A stretch of 64,000 nt of DNA from Phallusia mammillata (taxonomy: Eukaryota; Chordata; Ascidiacea; Phlebobranchia; Ascidiidae), in NCBI GenBank assembly GCA_003260075.1, contig QLIY01000122.1:124001-188000 (forward strand). The letters are read 5' to 3'. Both the position numbers and the translations under genes were made by a program. The notes under the pieces were generated by a model, which was not told the origin of the DNA, made no database searches, and saw only the letters and a list, made by a program, of their open reading frames with translations. This document shows positions 12,022 to 24,401 of the stretch, in pieces. Each line of letters opens with the position of its first letter. The first letter of the stretch is position 1.

Positions 12022-14835
12022 CAATGCTCGTTTGTCTCAATTAAATTCGACCGTCGGTTGCCGTTCAATAAAAGCAGCATTGTTGCGCCAACAAGCGGTG
12101 TGGTTGTGCAACAATGCGGAGCAAACACCTTGCCTGTCAAGTCGTTTATCAAGATAATATGATGCAGCGTATTGTAGCTCATCACGCGGTTGGGATAAGT
12201 TGATTTTTTGCAGATTTTAGTGTTTACGTGATAACAGTCTGCGCGTTTTTGCTCAAAGTTTAAGTCGTACTCATCCGTTTAAGCCTAACGATGTTGATGT
12301 TCTTTGCGTTATCTCGAAGTGTTGGAGCGTACGTGCAATTTGATACTGCGAAAACTGTTTTAGAAAGCTCTGTGGTGTGTTATATGCTTGATAGTTTTGC
12401 TCTCCTGTGGTTATATTTTTTGTATATGACCAGAGTCGTTTTCATCCACCATAGTGGAACTATAATTCTGCCATAAAATGCTTTATCACTTGAATCTTAT
12501 CCTGGCATTAAAACCCCAATAACCGCGTTTTTAAACACTTCCAGCATTTCTTGTACTTCCTTGCCGAGATTTGAATTCAAGTTATGGAGCGAATAGTACA
12601 ATATTGTAAGTGCCATCAATCTCTATCGTCAGTGTTTGGCTAAAAAGCATATTTGTGTTTGGAATTTACCTTTTTAAATTGGAAAATATACATCAACATT
12701 TCTAAGTGACAAAATACGTCAAACCATACGTCAACCCCGCTGTTTTACTGCGTCACACAACGAAAATTCAAGTGCAAAGAGCTTTGGCGTCCAGTTTATA
12801 CCCGCATATGGTTGTGCAGTATATTGCGAAAACATACTGCGGATTAACCTTAGTTAACCCCGACGTCCCTCACTTATTTGTCTCCTCAACGCTATAAACC
12901 TGCTGCATTATTGCTAGTCTGGGTGGCACTAAATCAACTTGTGGGGCTAAAATTTTGCAGTGACCTTTGAGCGTTGCGAAATCCTTTTCGAAATTGGAAG
13001 ATTCCCTGATGTTTTGCTTCGACCAAATGTAATCTCGAACCGTCGCCATTTCGCTATGCCCTCTGACGCACGTGCGACTCGATGTTTACTAACAACACTC
13101 CCATGATTTCTATTGCCCGTGACGTCACAAGGTAAGGTTGTGTCACCCTTGGCGGGATCCGAAAAGGCCACGAGTCAATGGGGTCTTAACCCCACTCTGG
13201 AGTTCAAGCTAACAAAACAATTTAGAGGGACCCAGGCGTCCAGGGGCACTTGTCGTTGCTCTTATTAGGATTAAAGTGCAAAGAGGCGTAGCATTTTGTG
13301 AATTTTTGACAAAACCGCGGTTCGAGCGTAGGTATGCAAGGAACCTTTTGTTTCGATAACTAAGGTCAAGGCTTGCTGCCTGCAAACATCAGCCCATGCG
13401 CTTCATTTCAATTGGTGTTTCCCAACTACAAATGAAATGCGATTCTGTCTTTTGCATGGTAGACTGTCTTTTGCAAGGGTTTTCACATAAAAACTATATA
13501 CTCTAACATCATACGATTTTCTTCTTGTGGCTGCCTTAGCGGCAAAACTACAGCAACTTTCTCTTACCTGTTTAGCATCTCATCTTATTTCTGAGCATCG
13601 TTTATGAGTTTTCATTGAACGAAAATTTGCTATCCCGAAGAGAGTAGATTTGAAAACATACTGGAAGAAAATGTAAAAAATCTAAAACTACGAGAAAATA
13701 GTATGTGGAACAGGTTTGTAAACAAATTCGTAGCAAACAAGAAGTCATTTAAGTTTGTTACAGCGACACATAGAAAACCGTTTCCGTTGTTTTCCAACAA
13801 CACCAAAAAGCATGTGTCATCTCCGCTCGATGATTTATTGGCGCATAATCATTGGTTTGAGAGTCGAGACGCTTTAAAACTTTGCCACCGACACCGTAAA
13901 TAAGCAGGACCGGCACCGAGTCACGTGGTTAATATACGTCAGTGCCTCTGACACCTAGGGGATTAGCGAAGGTGCTCACTGTGTGTTGTAGATAAACAAG
14001 GGTCAAGAAAATGGAAATGTTGGTGTCCGTAGCCTAACAGTTTGCTGTTGATTTTTAAACGAGGCTACTGATCTGATATAGTAAGTTTTTCTAAACGTTT
14101 TGTTCTTGCACGATTTGCTGCTGTACTATGCGCCTTTTTGCAGACCAAAAATGTAAAAAACAGAATCTTAAGTTTTTGTATACTGTCAGGTTATCGAGCA
14201 CTCACAGAAACCTGTTGCCGGTTTGGGCTGTAGGTTGAAAAACACTGATTTAAATTAGGTGGCAGCGAAACAATGTTTCTGTTGTTCTATTCTATTTGCC
14301 ACATCACATCTCGAGTGTCTCGACGAACTTCCTTCCAGATATTTCACTTTCTCTTTTGCTTCAACGCGTTTTTTGGGATATTTCTTAGATTTCGTGATTA
14401 ACAGTTTTGCAATTTCAGAAGGTTTCCTGTTTCTTAAAGTTTATTGGGTTGGTTAACCAGTTTGTCTGTTTCGGTTCGATGAAACCAATTGTGTATGTGG
14501 GACCCATGCGTGTCAGCTTTCGGAAGTATTTATGCTACAAAAAAATTGGTTGGCAAGTGGCCTATTGTGAAAATATAAAAGTGAATATATCCTCATTTCG
14601 AAACTAGGATTAGCATATATACAATCCCCCGTACAGTTTTACTCGACCGTCTTCCCGCAACACTAGACAATGTGTTCCTATTTGCATGCTTATACTGCAT
14701 TGAAATAACACAAGTACATGTGCATAAGACGTATTACTTTGCCGGCGCCAATGTCAATATACAAAGGCAAAGATATATATATGAACAGCCGATGCGGAGT
14801 AAAAAATCCAACTTCTTGCGATCTTTAGCGCCACC

Positions 14836-17800
14836 CTACGTCAGTTTTCTGTAGTCAATATGCGGCTCACTGGAGATGTTCGGGTACATTCGCGTTATCG
14901 TCACCGAACAGTCGTCAGCGTACATGGAACGGGGCTTCCTCCTTCGTCGTATGTAGAGCACCAGCCCCACTATAAGCACGCTTACAACCAATAACACGCC
15001 AAGGATAATCCAGACAGTATGCGCCTTTGCGTCGCTGGCCGCTAACATGCCCCCAGTGGGGAAGCTACTGTTGGTTGTCTGTGTTCCTGTTAAAAAATTG
15101 TTGGTTGTTCCAGAAAACGTAGCGTTTGATGCACCAGGCGTCTGTGCGTTAGTTGCTGACGGCTGGAAGGTAACAGTTGCGTTGGTAGCTGGTGCCATCA
15201 CTGTTGCTTGAATGGTTGTGGCGAGCGCTGGTGGCTGTGTGGTTGCAGATGGCACTGAAGTTGTGGCCTGTGTTGCTGGTTGAGCGTACGATGGTTGAAC
15301 TGAAAGCCAAAAGTTGCCACGATTAATATTAAATCGTAGTTCAGCGCCCCATGACGACCAAACGTTTTTGCTCTTTTTTTCTATCAACATTGTGTTTCAC
15401 AAATCTAAAGTAATGATTGAAAGTTTCGCTAGGCTATGTTCGTCCATGATTCAAGTTCATTGCTTAATGGTGTTATTGCACCGAGTGGCTTTTTCGGTAA
15501 AAAGAGAAACCACTATAAACTGCAGATCACTAAAAAAAGTAAATTACACGATGCAAAAAGTTAAGACGGTTTGTCATTGCTCAATCTCGGGCTAAATATA
15601 CGTGCGTTGGGGGTAAATGCAGTGAACATAACTAAACATTACGTTTTGTTCATGTAGTGTTAAAACGAGGTAAGTTTTATCTTCAAAGACCACCAAGGTT
15701 AAACGAAAGACCAGCGGTTAACAAACTTTCTTGGATTGCGATTTGAATAAGGCAAACGTCATTTGCAATCCAATAGTTTCCATGATCCTATTTTCAGAGC
15801 GAACACGCAAAGAGCGGATATGAATCGGTTTGTCCTTGTTGTAAACCCGGTAACAGCTTTTTGCCAGTCGCAGTATGTTACCGTGCAGCGCAATATGGCA
15901 AATGGAAATAACAACTATGTTTAACCTACTAGCCGGACAAAGGATGCATATGCTTCAAAAAATGCAAGAAGGTTGGAATAGGCTTAATGGACAAGTCACT
16001 ATCGTTTTTTCTCGCAATAACAAAGTAAAACTGCCTAAAAGTCACACAGGAAGCATAGGCTCTGTGTTTTTGACATGATACGAAACCAAGACCGAAACGA
16101 CAGCAAAACATGTTTGTGTCCAATCTGATGTAAAGCTGTAGACTTGAAACTTGTCAGGCCAAGTTTATATGAATAGAACTTACGTCTGCACGAATTGCTT
16201 CCTGTCAATGGTTTCAATGTCACCTCGTCCAATAGAATGTTTCCACTTTTTCCCCTTTCCCAATCAAACGCTTCAAATACCACTACTCCCGACTGCATCG
16301 CAGGCAGAGGAATCTTAAGGATCGAAAGTAGTGTGAATTTGTCAACAAAATATAAAACTTTGTTGTCAAGTGCTACGCTTCATGCACGATCAGCTGCTAT
16401 TGTTGTAAAAACATATTTATTATGCTTTATAGCACCTTTAATTTCTTAATTTTGTTAAATAATAGACCTGCTAGCAATTTCAAATTTGCAAAAAGTATGC
16501 AATGTTTGTAAAACATCATAAAACCCACTCTGTTATGATATTTGGTTTGAAAATTTGAGAAACTATGTTGACACACAGCACACGTCCATTAACTACAAAA
16601 CAGTTTTAGCGTATCCTCACTTTAGCGTTGAAGCCTCGATAAATCAAAAGTTTGTTTTTTGGGTGTATTTTACAAGTTGTACTGAATAATTGGGGTATCT
16701 GTGTGGATCCTTCATACTGTATTTTAAATCAGTGGATTTCTATTTTAAATGGAAAACACTTGGCCAGCTGATTATCGTGTTTTTCTCAAATATATTACCG
16801 TTCCACTTTTCCATTGGTTTCCTTGGTGCCCTCGCAAGTTCCAAACCACTTTCTGTGTTGTTTTGATGCTCAGTTTACTTGCGGCTGTGTAAACTGCTAG
16901 GTGACCCATGGTTTTACCTAAAAATATCAAGGGTTTTGTTCCCGATTTAGTAAAAATAAATCCCTTTTTTTAAATTATTCTCTTAGCGTGGAAACACTAG
17001 GCATGGACTGAAAATAAGTTGACCCAAAACATGATTGCCAAAGTTTTACGTGAAGAATGCATGTGGGACTATAAACATAAGGAACTGATGGGAGTTTGAG
17101 CTTTCTTATTGTGTATCTTTGCATATTCGTTCCACTCATCATCGAAATGAAATAGATGATACACAAGGCTTATACACCCTGATGAAGGCGACTAGTTTTG
17201 GACGTCAAAACGTTGGCATAAAAATGCAATTCCCAGACGAGCTCCGTAAAGTTGATATTATGCCTGGCAGCAACAGCTTTTATAAGCCTGTACACAATCT
17301 ATTTTTTTGGCTTTTAATAACTTTAAAGGTATGACACAAGCGTAAATAGCGTTTAAGTCCAACCAAAATCTATATCAGACCTTTCATGAAGTACCAGAAC
17401 TTTAAACAGGTTGGTGTCGTCCTTGTTATCACTGGGCTCACCAACAGCGCCGTACGGTTCGTCCAGCTCTTGGATTTGATGTACATGTATCCTCCAGCTA
17501 CACACAAACACAACCGTCACTTGCACTGTTAACAACGCACCAACATAAGATCGTCTTGCTTTATTTAGGTTTTAAAACCAAACAGTCCTCAATCGAAGGT
17601 CATTTTACCCCAAATGAAACAAAGAGTATGTTGAAGAAATTTGCGAAGAATCGAATATGAAAAATAAATTTAAAACTTTGGTTAGTCGGTTAGCTCGAAT
17701 TTTTTTTATTGTTTATCACTAAATTATTGTTTATCACTACATGCCCATTTAAAAGCCAAATAGGGTAATGCTTTTTGGTCCGAAAGTTGTGTTTTTTTTA

Positions 17801-17838
17801 ATCCCCTGTTTCTTTTATTTGCATTGGTTTTCTTACAT

Positions 17839-17903
<65 letters not shown>

Positions 17904-18106
17904 CTCCCTCTTTGCGAACCTTTGGATCCTGATCCCAGTCTCCAGTTAAAATCGTCAACTTTCAAGTTCCGATAAGCATTTGACCATGAACACATTCTGC
18001 CATCAAACTTGCAATTCAGGTCTACATAGAAAATAAGACTAATGTTCTTTGTCTTATGTGTTGAGTATAAACAGAAGATTGTCAGTAGACTGAGGTTTTG
18101 TTTCAT
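14836..18106 (-). CDS. MAM-domain, mucin-like stalk, single-pass membrane protein
   Basis: Five exons on the minus strand (18106-17920, 17497-17381, 16917-16799, 16292-16184, 15299-14836) join in phase to give about 331 residues. The start at 18106 gives a hydrophobic leader (MKQNLSLLTIFCLYS); an acceptor at 18022 leaves open a separate upstream leader exon. A MAM domain follows: NCKFDGRMCSW and DDFNW, GGYMYIK, TCLKFWYFMKG, HLAVY, VVWNLRGHQGNQW, VVFEAFDW, ILLDEVTL and a closing SC, so all four family cysteines are present. The loop between DDFNW and GGYMY is shorter than usual; the 64-G run lies in this intron and could hide a small exon. The last exon encodes a Thr/Ala/Pro-rich stalk with several N-x-T sites, a transmembrane helix (about VWIILGVLLVVSVLIVGLVL), a basic stop (RRRRK) and a short tyrosine-containing tail. 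MAM domains usually mediate extracellular adhesion; the ligand is unknown. Confidence 0.85.
17177..17290 (+). mobile_element. Degenerate hammerhead-like repeat (copy 2)
   Basis: On the plus strand CCCTGATGAAGGCGAC is followed by a decayed stem and CAAAACG where GAAACG is expected, then by the family flank ending in TATGCCTGGCAGCAACAGCTT. It lies in an intron of the MAM gene, antisense to it. Compared with copies 1 and 3 the catalytic GAAAC is mutated, so it is probably inactive. Confidence 0.5.
17840..17903 (+). repeat. Uninterrupted run of 64 G
   Basis: Sixty-four consecutive G on the plus strand, in the intron after the first MAM exon. It is either a genuine poly(dG) tract or a sequencing/assembly artefact. 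It creates a false polyproline reading on the minus strand. Confidence 0.9.
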
Positions 18107-21100
18107 GCTACTGTAACACGCAATAATTCGACATCAGGATTTTGTTTTACCCACAATCCAAGTAATGTTGATGGCAACTTGTTTACAAGCATTTATTTCT
18201 GTTAGTGGCGTTTAATACCGTAATGCCCGCATAGTGTAAAACCTTCAATGACATGTGCTCTGCAAAGGTCCCACTATTTGATCCAGTAATTTAACAGCCC
18301 AACAAAAAATGCCGAAACGTCTAATCTAAACAATAAAGCATGTCGCGATTTACGTCGTTTGGAGTTAGGCCGTTATATTCCACAAATGTACGAACCAATG
18401 CGTGTATGGTGATTCAACAAGTAAACTTACTGCCTGAATTTTGTGCTTGGCTTCCACTGTGCTGTAACAACATTACGGAAACAAGAATGGTTTGCAGAAG
18501 CATCATTTCTTAACAACTCCCGGTTCGTTGCTATTTGTTGCGCCAATACTTCCGGAGACCAAAAGAACCACAGGGTAGGCCTGAAGAATAAGGCGGGATT
18601 TGTTGTGTTGGTTAAATCATTTTTTTGTTTTTGGATAGTTATTGGTGAATTTGTTTTTAAAGCACCAAACCAGAACTGAACATTTTTTCTGCTTATATCT
18701 GCCGTAGCCATGTACCTTAAATAGACAATTGTTTTCTCTTACCCTTTTCTGCTGCTCCTTTACTTGAACTTGCGAAGCTTTTGTACCAATTTCACTCAAG
18801 ATTTGTCGTTATGTAGGTCTCTTGAAATACAATGTTAACTTACAAAACCAAAATTTAATAACAAAACTAAATGACTTGTTGATACATTTCGCCTAAAAAG
18901 GTATTGATTTCGACGTACTGCTTAATCAAACAGCGTCATTTAAACGTCAACTTTTACGGTGTATATCCATGTATCCATAATTTAATTTACACAAATGTGT
19001 TTTTTGGCAACACACGCTGGACATGTAGGCGGAAACATAAATCCAACTAAGGTATTAAACTTTCCTGAGGCTTTGTTTTGCTTAATGCAAAATTAACTCT
19101 TCTTTCTTGTGTTCATATGCTTGCACCTCACAGTTGGATGCGGCCAGTAAACCTGTTTAAGAAATGGACAACAAAGCTTTTTTGCCTCCTTTTGGTAATT
19201 CAAATACCCGGTTCAATTCCGAAAAGTTTTTTTAGCTTTTTTATTTTAGCCTAACTCTTTCGATTCGAACGTTCAGCATCTTTCGATAAATCTGTCCAAC
19301 ATAGCACAGCTGTTTTCTTTCACGAAGTAAAAAAATCCAACGCAAAAATGGTTTTCTCACGCGTTTTATTGCCGACGATTTCACCTCGCAAGAGAGGGAG
19401 AGAGTAAAGTATGTAAGCTTGCGTGAGACACGGTAACCCAGCGCGTCTCTACAATTTCCGCCAGTAGAGCAAAGTGATCCTAATTTTCCTTCGACCCGGC
19501 GTTGCAAGGTACTAATACCGGAAAGCAATCCACCGCAGGCCTCTGCCAGCCCGTTTCAGGAGTAGCTTCCCAGCTTGGTTACGTCACAGCCTGCGTCGGC
19601 CCGGTTTGCACAAAAAGGCTATCAATAGGAAAGCTGTACCAAGTACCTTATGCTCGATGCGTGGTCATTGGGGGAAAACCGGACAAATGTAGGACGTTGC
19701 GAGTTTGAAGGTTACTTTGACCAATGGCTGAGTGAACTACTTTGAACCCTGGAATGCCCAGGTCAACGATGACCAATCGAGTCAGTACTGCCGCTGTTTT
19801 GTTTATAAACGCGATGACCATGCGCGTTTCTTTACAGCAACAGGAAAAATAGCATACATTCTGAATAGGAGTTATGTTTTCAACGAACAAAATCAATATA
19901 TTTCGCTTAAATAAAACTGTTCCTGCAAAATAACAGAGAACTTTAACAATACACAACAAACGGTGATCGTCAATGACCATGCTTTCAACGGTTCAACCAA
20001 GTCGTTTAATTGTTTAATACATAATGAACTATAGACTTTGTTGTTTGTAGGAAATGTAACAAACTGTTGTTTCCTGAGGCATATCCGGTGTGAAAGCGGC
20101 ACAGCTTGTTGCGGTATACCCTGAACAGATTTGTTTCTCAAAACTTCCAATCGATACTTCCACAAACAATTTGTCACAAAAACATGAAGCAAAACAACAT
20201 GCAAAATACTTTTCACTTTTGGTTTTGTTTGTCCATTTTAAAGTAGAAAGTAACGAATGAAAGATTCTCCTCATATGTATAGCCCAGTGGCCCATTTTTT
20301 TGTAATAACGGACACCTTTTTGTTAAATTGTCGAGGTTGTAAACCCCACATACAATTATCATAGTTAATTGAATTTTGCCTTCGTGGGTCCTCTGGAATC
20401 ATATTATGGAAATCTGTGGAGCCACAAACCTGGGTTGAGAACCACTGATTTAGCCTTTGAAATCAAACCTACCACATCATGCACACCAATTTATTGCTTG
20501 TGTTGTATTGAAGCATGGGTGACCACTGAAACATAGACTAAAAGTGAAGGAATTACAAAAAAGGTAATGTACCATCTTCGCAGATGAAGCAATTGATCTA
20601 AAAGTCTCGCAAGTATAAAATTTCGTCACATGCTGATTTGTAAGGTAAGTTATTGTTTTTTTCTACCAAACATACAGATAAATTAATTGGTCATGGTAGT
20701 GACAATAGGCCTGATGTAAAGAATCTACATGCATATCTTTCTAAGTGCTTCTTTAGGTTAACTACAAAAGCAATGACAAACTGTGGGTGCTATTAAAAGC
20801 TCATCACAACAATAATGTGAGCATGTTTCCACACAATGTAAGCTCATAGGTTAAGACAAAATTGGGCTACTGCAAGAAATCAGGTAACATGCAAAAGTGA
20901 TAGGTAAAATGTGAAACAATTGTTCCCGACTTCAACTCAAAATTCACACAGCCTAAATATTGGGGGGGGGGCGTGAGCATGTATCCACACAATGTAAGCT
21001 CATAGGTTAAGACAAAACTGGGCTACTGCAAGAAATCATAAGGTAACATGCAAAAGTGATAGGTAAAATGTCAAACAATTGTTCCCGACTTCAACTCAAA

Positions 21101-21517
21101 ATTCACACAGCCTAAATATTGGTGTTCTGTAATTTGAAACTATTCGGCATGGAGCGAACAATTAAAAGAAAAAAAATACACAGTGACAATACAAAGGCAT
21201 GTAATCAGGTCAACAAATTATGTTACTTTTGTTCGCTTCGGGAGCATGCTGTGAGCAAATGTATGAGCATGATAAGAGTATTTCCATGGGTTGGCTTTCA
21301 GATGGGGTTCCTAAACATAAAAATTTGTTTGAACAATATTTAAAGGCAGAACTATATGAAAATCATTGGACATTAAAAGGAATTCTTGCCTACTTAAACT
21401 ACTCTTATGATGGAAATTACTTTCAAATTTTTTTCACTAACTTAATTGCATTTACTTTTAAATGTAAAATAGTAAGAGTTATTTGTTAAATAGTAGGGCT
21501 TCATTAAAGATAAATTA
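18107..21517. other. Intergenic stretch between the MAM gene and TEX36
   Basis: No convincing exon. A minus-strand frame ending at a strong GTAAGT donor (near 18429) could be an upstream exon of the MAM gene, but its phase does not match the next exon. An assembly seam lies at 20817-21121. Confidence 0.4.
20817..21121. repeat. Assembly seam: about 145-bp sequence repeated around ten Gs
   Basis: The block from GTGAGCATGT to CCTAAATATTG occurs at 20817-20961 and 20973-21121, separated by ten G (20962-20971). The copies differ by single bases and a four-base indel (AATCAGG versus AATCATAAGG). Confidence 0.75.
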
Positions 21518-23019
21518 TTAACAATATACATAAGATAGTTTGAATTTTAAACACATACACCAGTGTTTTGGGTGCTCTAAAGGTTTGTCATTAAATTTAA
21601 GTACCTGTGTGTTGGCAAGTGTTTGCAGGTATGTCTGTGGCACAATTTCATCATTACCGACCCACATGGTAACATTTGATGGTGTACTCAGAAGGTTGCT
21701 TGTCGATGGTGTGTAAAATTTAGAGTATCTTCGGCAATGACGTGAAAGGGGCCTCTCTTTAACTAAATATTCAACAGTTATAATATGTTGATGCACACTG
21801 TTTATTTAGACCTATAAGATCTCACCAGTGCAGCTGTTGATTAGACATTGGTAGTAGTGCATAAACTAGATATTATGCCTGGCAGCAATAGCTTATATAT
21901 TGGTAGTATATGCTAGTGTAGCCAGGTGACACAATACATTTTGATAGGTAAACATGCTGAAATATCATGCCTCACCTCATGGGTTTCATGCCATTACTGT
22001 GGCTGTAACCTGCCCACACTAGTCTGTACGTCTAGCTCTGCTTTTAGAGTTATAACATTGAAAACCCACAAAAACTTAAATTTAAATTTTATGAATCTAT
22101 AAATTAGTTGCGAATTAAATTCATGGCTTTACCAGCAAAATCTTCTCTGTACAAGCTGTTGATGTCATTTTTTTTATGCCTACGGTTTTGCTCTGTCCAT
22201 GCAACTATGTCTTCCGAACAATGTTGTCCATTAGCAAAAACAGTCTTTTGCTTTCCTAAACCCTAAAGTACAAAATCACAGACTTAATGAGTACAATCTC
22301 ACACTTTTTGCAACCACACCCAACATTTCTTTAAAATCTTTACCTGTCCAAAGTAAACACCATGGTCTTGGAATGAATTTCTGTTGTCATGCAAAGAAAA
22401 GGGATTCTGCTGTTTGTAAGGAACCTTCATAAATTAGGAAAATGTCCTTTATAACGATGCTTAGACAGTATGCTCAATAGAAAAATGGTTTTTAATCACA
22501 TTTGTAATCTAATGGTACACTTATATTTCTACCAGTGAAAATGGTGCGTGATAAAGTTTTGGATGTATTGCAAAGCTTCTGACCTTAAGTTTGTCTTGAA
22601 ACAGTGGAGGACATTTGACATGGGAGCTATGATCAGATAAGCTGTTCCCCAACATAATCCCTGTTGTTGTTCCGCTCTCCCTGCTTGGAATATTGGTTGG
22701 CATTCCACGGTGGGTAAACTGTAAATGCCAGTTGAAGAGTGAACAGTTATATATGGTTGATTTTATTAAATTGGTTTTGATCACGATATATTTTAAAAAG
22801 CACTTTGATTGGTTTGGGCTGTGCCAATTGCATTTAGTGAAGAAACTCATACACAAACAGCAATAAAAATGGTTCAAACAACAAAGCCTTCACTGGGAGT
22901 TGCAATTAAAATATAAAAAGATTTCATGTAAATTATCAGAATATTGTGTAGATGCAAGCACACCCTACCCATATCCCATGTTCTTCCTGTGATGGGACGA
23001 ACCTTCGGCCTTTTCCCAT
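21518..23019 (-). CDS. TEX36: TEX36 (testis-expressed 36) homologue
   Basis: Five minus-strand exons (23019-22969, 22718-22584, 22424-22344, 22262-22133, 21762-21518) join in phase to about 213 residues, a little longer than vertebrate TEX36. The first exon gives MGKGRRFVPSQEEHGIW, matching the family start (M-x-KGRRF, then a W before F-x-H-x-G). The third and fourth give NPFSLHDNRNSF, HGVYFGQGLGKQK, matching the most conserved part of TEX36 (PFSVHDNR, then GLGRKK). After exon 4 a YREDF segment leads into an arginine-rich stretch, as in the vertebrate protein (YKEA then FRRFPR). The C terminus is uncertain: the last exon may instead splice out at ACACAG|GTACTT. The molecular function is not established; expression in vertebrates is testis-enriched. 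It is divergently arranged with POLK. Confidence 0.8.
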
Positions 23020-24401
23020 CTTACTCCAATGTATCAAAGATCACAACGTGAAACAGAAACTCATTCCCCTTGCTGCCTTGTAAACGATTAAATCTGACAA
23101 AACAATAGTTTAAAGACCACAGCGTACATTTTTGTTCCAGAGCCGCAGGGGGACATTAAACAGATCTTTAGTATGATCAAATGTTTATCAAACGCAATAA
23201 AGCAATGCTTGCGCCAATTAAACGTTGTAAAAATTAATTTTGTCGTATGGAAGAAAAAATGCAAAGTTTCCCATTTCAGAGAAATTTTGCTGCTTTCTCT
23301 GTTGCCTAGGAAATGACGTCTCCTGGGCAACGAAGTCATAAAAATCATAATTTTGGCATTTCTTGGATTTTCATTCAATAAAATCATTTTTTTTCTTCCG
23401 TCATAAAATCAGCAAATTGACAAAAAAGACCTATAAGTGGTTGGGTATTTGTATTTGCCTAATATCGAGTGGCGTGCTGGCATTTAAAGTCTTGGCAACT
23501 TGCAGCTCAGATTTTTTTTATTTGTTAGCGGTTACTGTAAAAAGCATTAAACCATCTTGTTTGTACAATTTTATACATGAGTAATAATATTAAAAACACC
23601 GATTTTTATAATTAATAAAGCTACATTTGCTTAGCTTTCTCAATTTTTAAAACATCAAAACAAAATGAAAATAATGACTCATCAGTTTTGGGAACTATAT
23701 TATGCTGAGTCAGCCAGTACTTCCCGCGTTGTTGTTTTTTAATTTGGGAAAATTACAACTCTTCTGAATGTAGTATTTTTGTCCGGAACTCTCTTTATTT
23801 GCGAAAAGATAATAATAGGCTAATGGTAGTATTAGCACTAATTGTACTAAGTTTCACATTATTATTCGTTATCTTTGTTTTTTGCTATTTTTAATCAAGC
23901 GCAGCCAATGTAGTGTGTGCCCAACTGAATATCTACTTTTTTAATCAATTTTAAAGTTATGTATCGCCCAGTAATTTGCACTTAATTCCCATATGCATGC
24001 ATATGTCTCCACACATTTTCGAAATATATTTGTTCATTTTACTTCACCTTTGTTGGGTGAATGGGTTGTAACATGTCCGCCAAGCTGCCTTTTGATTTTT
24101 AATTCCTTCGAAAATGGTTGTTTAATTTAGTTTAACTCATTAGTTTCCACTGTGTTGTAGTAGTTCTGTGAATGTTTCTTGGTTGAGTTAAACACACAGC
24201 CTCATCGGAAACATTACCACAATATTTCCTATTTTGTTGCATAGGGAATGGTATATTGCTTTTCTAATGGGCCTGATGTTGATTAAACATTACCTTTTTT
24301 GGAACACAATTCAAGATTTTCTGAGTCTAATGATATGTGTAATTTTTGGAAAACAGTTTGAATTACTTCTGTGTTGTATGATTATATTCTTGAAATAAAC
24401 A
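23020..24401. promoter_or_regulatory. Divergent intergenic region between TEX36 and POLK
   Basis: About 1.4 kb separates the two start codons, so both 5' regulatory regions must lie here or within the genes. The only clear motif cluster is the X-box pair near 23301-23331. The remainder is AT-rich with T-runs and no other feature I can name. Confidence 0.5.
23301..23331. promoter_or_regulatory. Two back-to-back X-box-like (RFX) sites around a CRE-like core
   Basis: GTTGCCTAGGAAAT (23301-23314, plus) and GTTGCCCAGGAGAC (23331-23318, minus) both carry the GTTGCC half-site of the RFX X-box with a 2-base spacer and an imperfect second half. They enclose TGACGTC. The pair lies about 280 bp upstream of the TEX36 start codon. 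RFX factors drive ciliary and many testis genes, so regulation of TEX36 is plausible; that is inference. Confidence 0.45.

Larger units (their letters stand above)
7442..14835. other. Long stretch without a recognisable gene
   Basis: No exon that I can support on either strand. It contains two assembly seams (10510-10762 and 11745-12021), a GC-richer block around 11110-11345 and a palindromic CRE-type site (TGACGTCA) near 13121. Those are the only local signs of possible regulatory DNA, and neither is tied to a gene. Confidence 0.45.

Noticed and set aside
11604-12044. A 146-codon open frame containing an internal repeat
   Set aside because: The repeat arises from the ten-G assembly seam, and the reading has no recognisable domain.
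17840-18106. A polyproline protein on the minus strand
   Set aside because: The proline run is only the complement of the 64-G tract; a splice donor (AAAG|GTTCGC) ends the exon before it and the next MAM exon follows in phase.
18427-18711. Upstream exon of the MAM gene on the minus strand
   Set aside because: It has a fine GTAAGT donor but ends in phase 2, while the next MAM exon requires phase 1 if it starts at 18021.
20283-20443. A hAT-like element ending GGTTGAGAACCACTG
   Set aside because: The right end is typical, but the proposed left end matches poorly and the flanking 8 bases agree at only five positions.
21119-21489. Coding sequence on the plus strand next to TEX36
   Set aside because: Two short overlapping frames with no splice logic or known motif; partly inside a duplicated seam.
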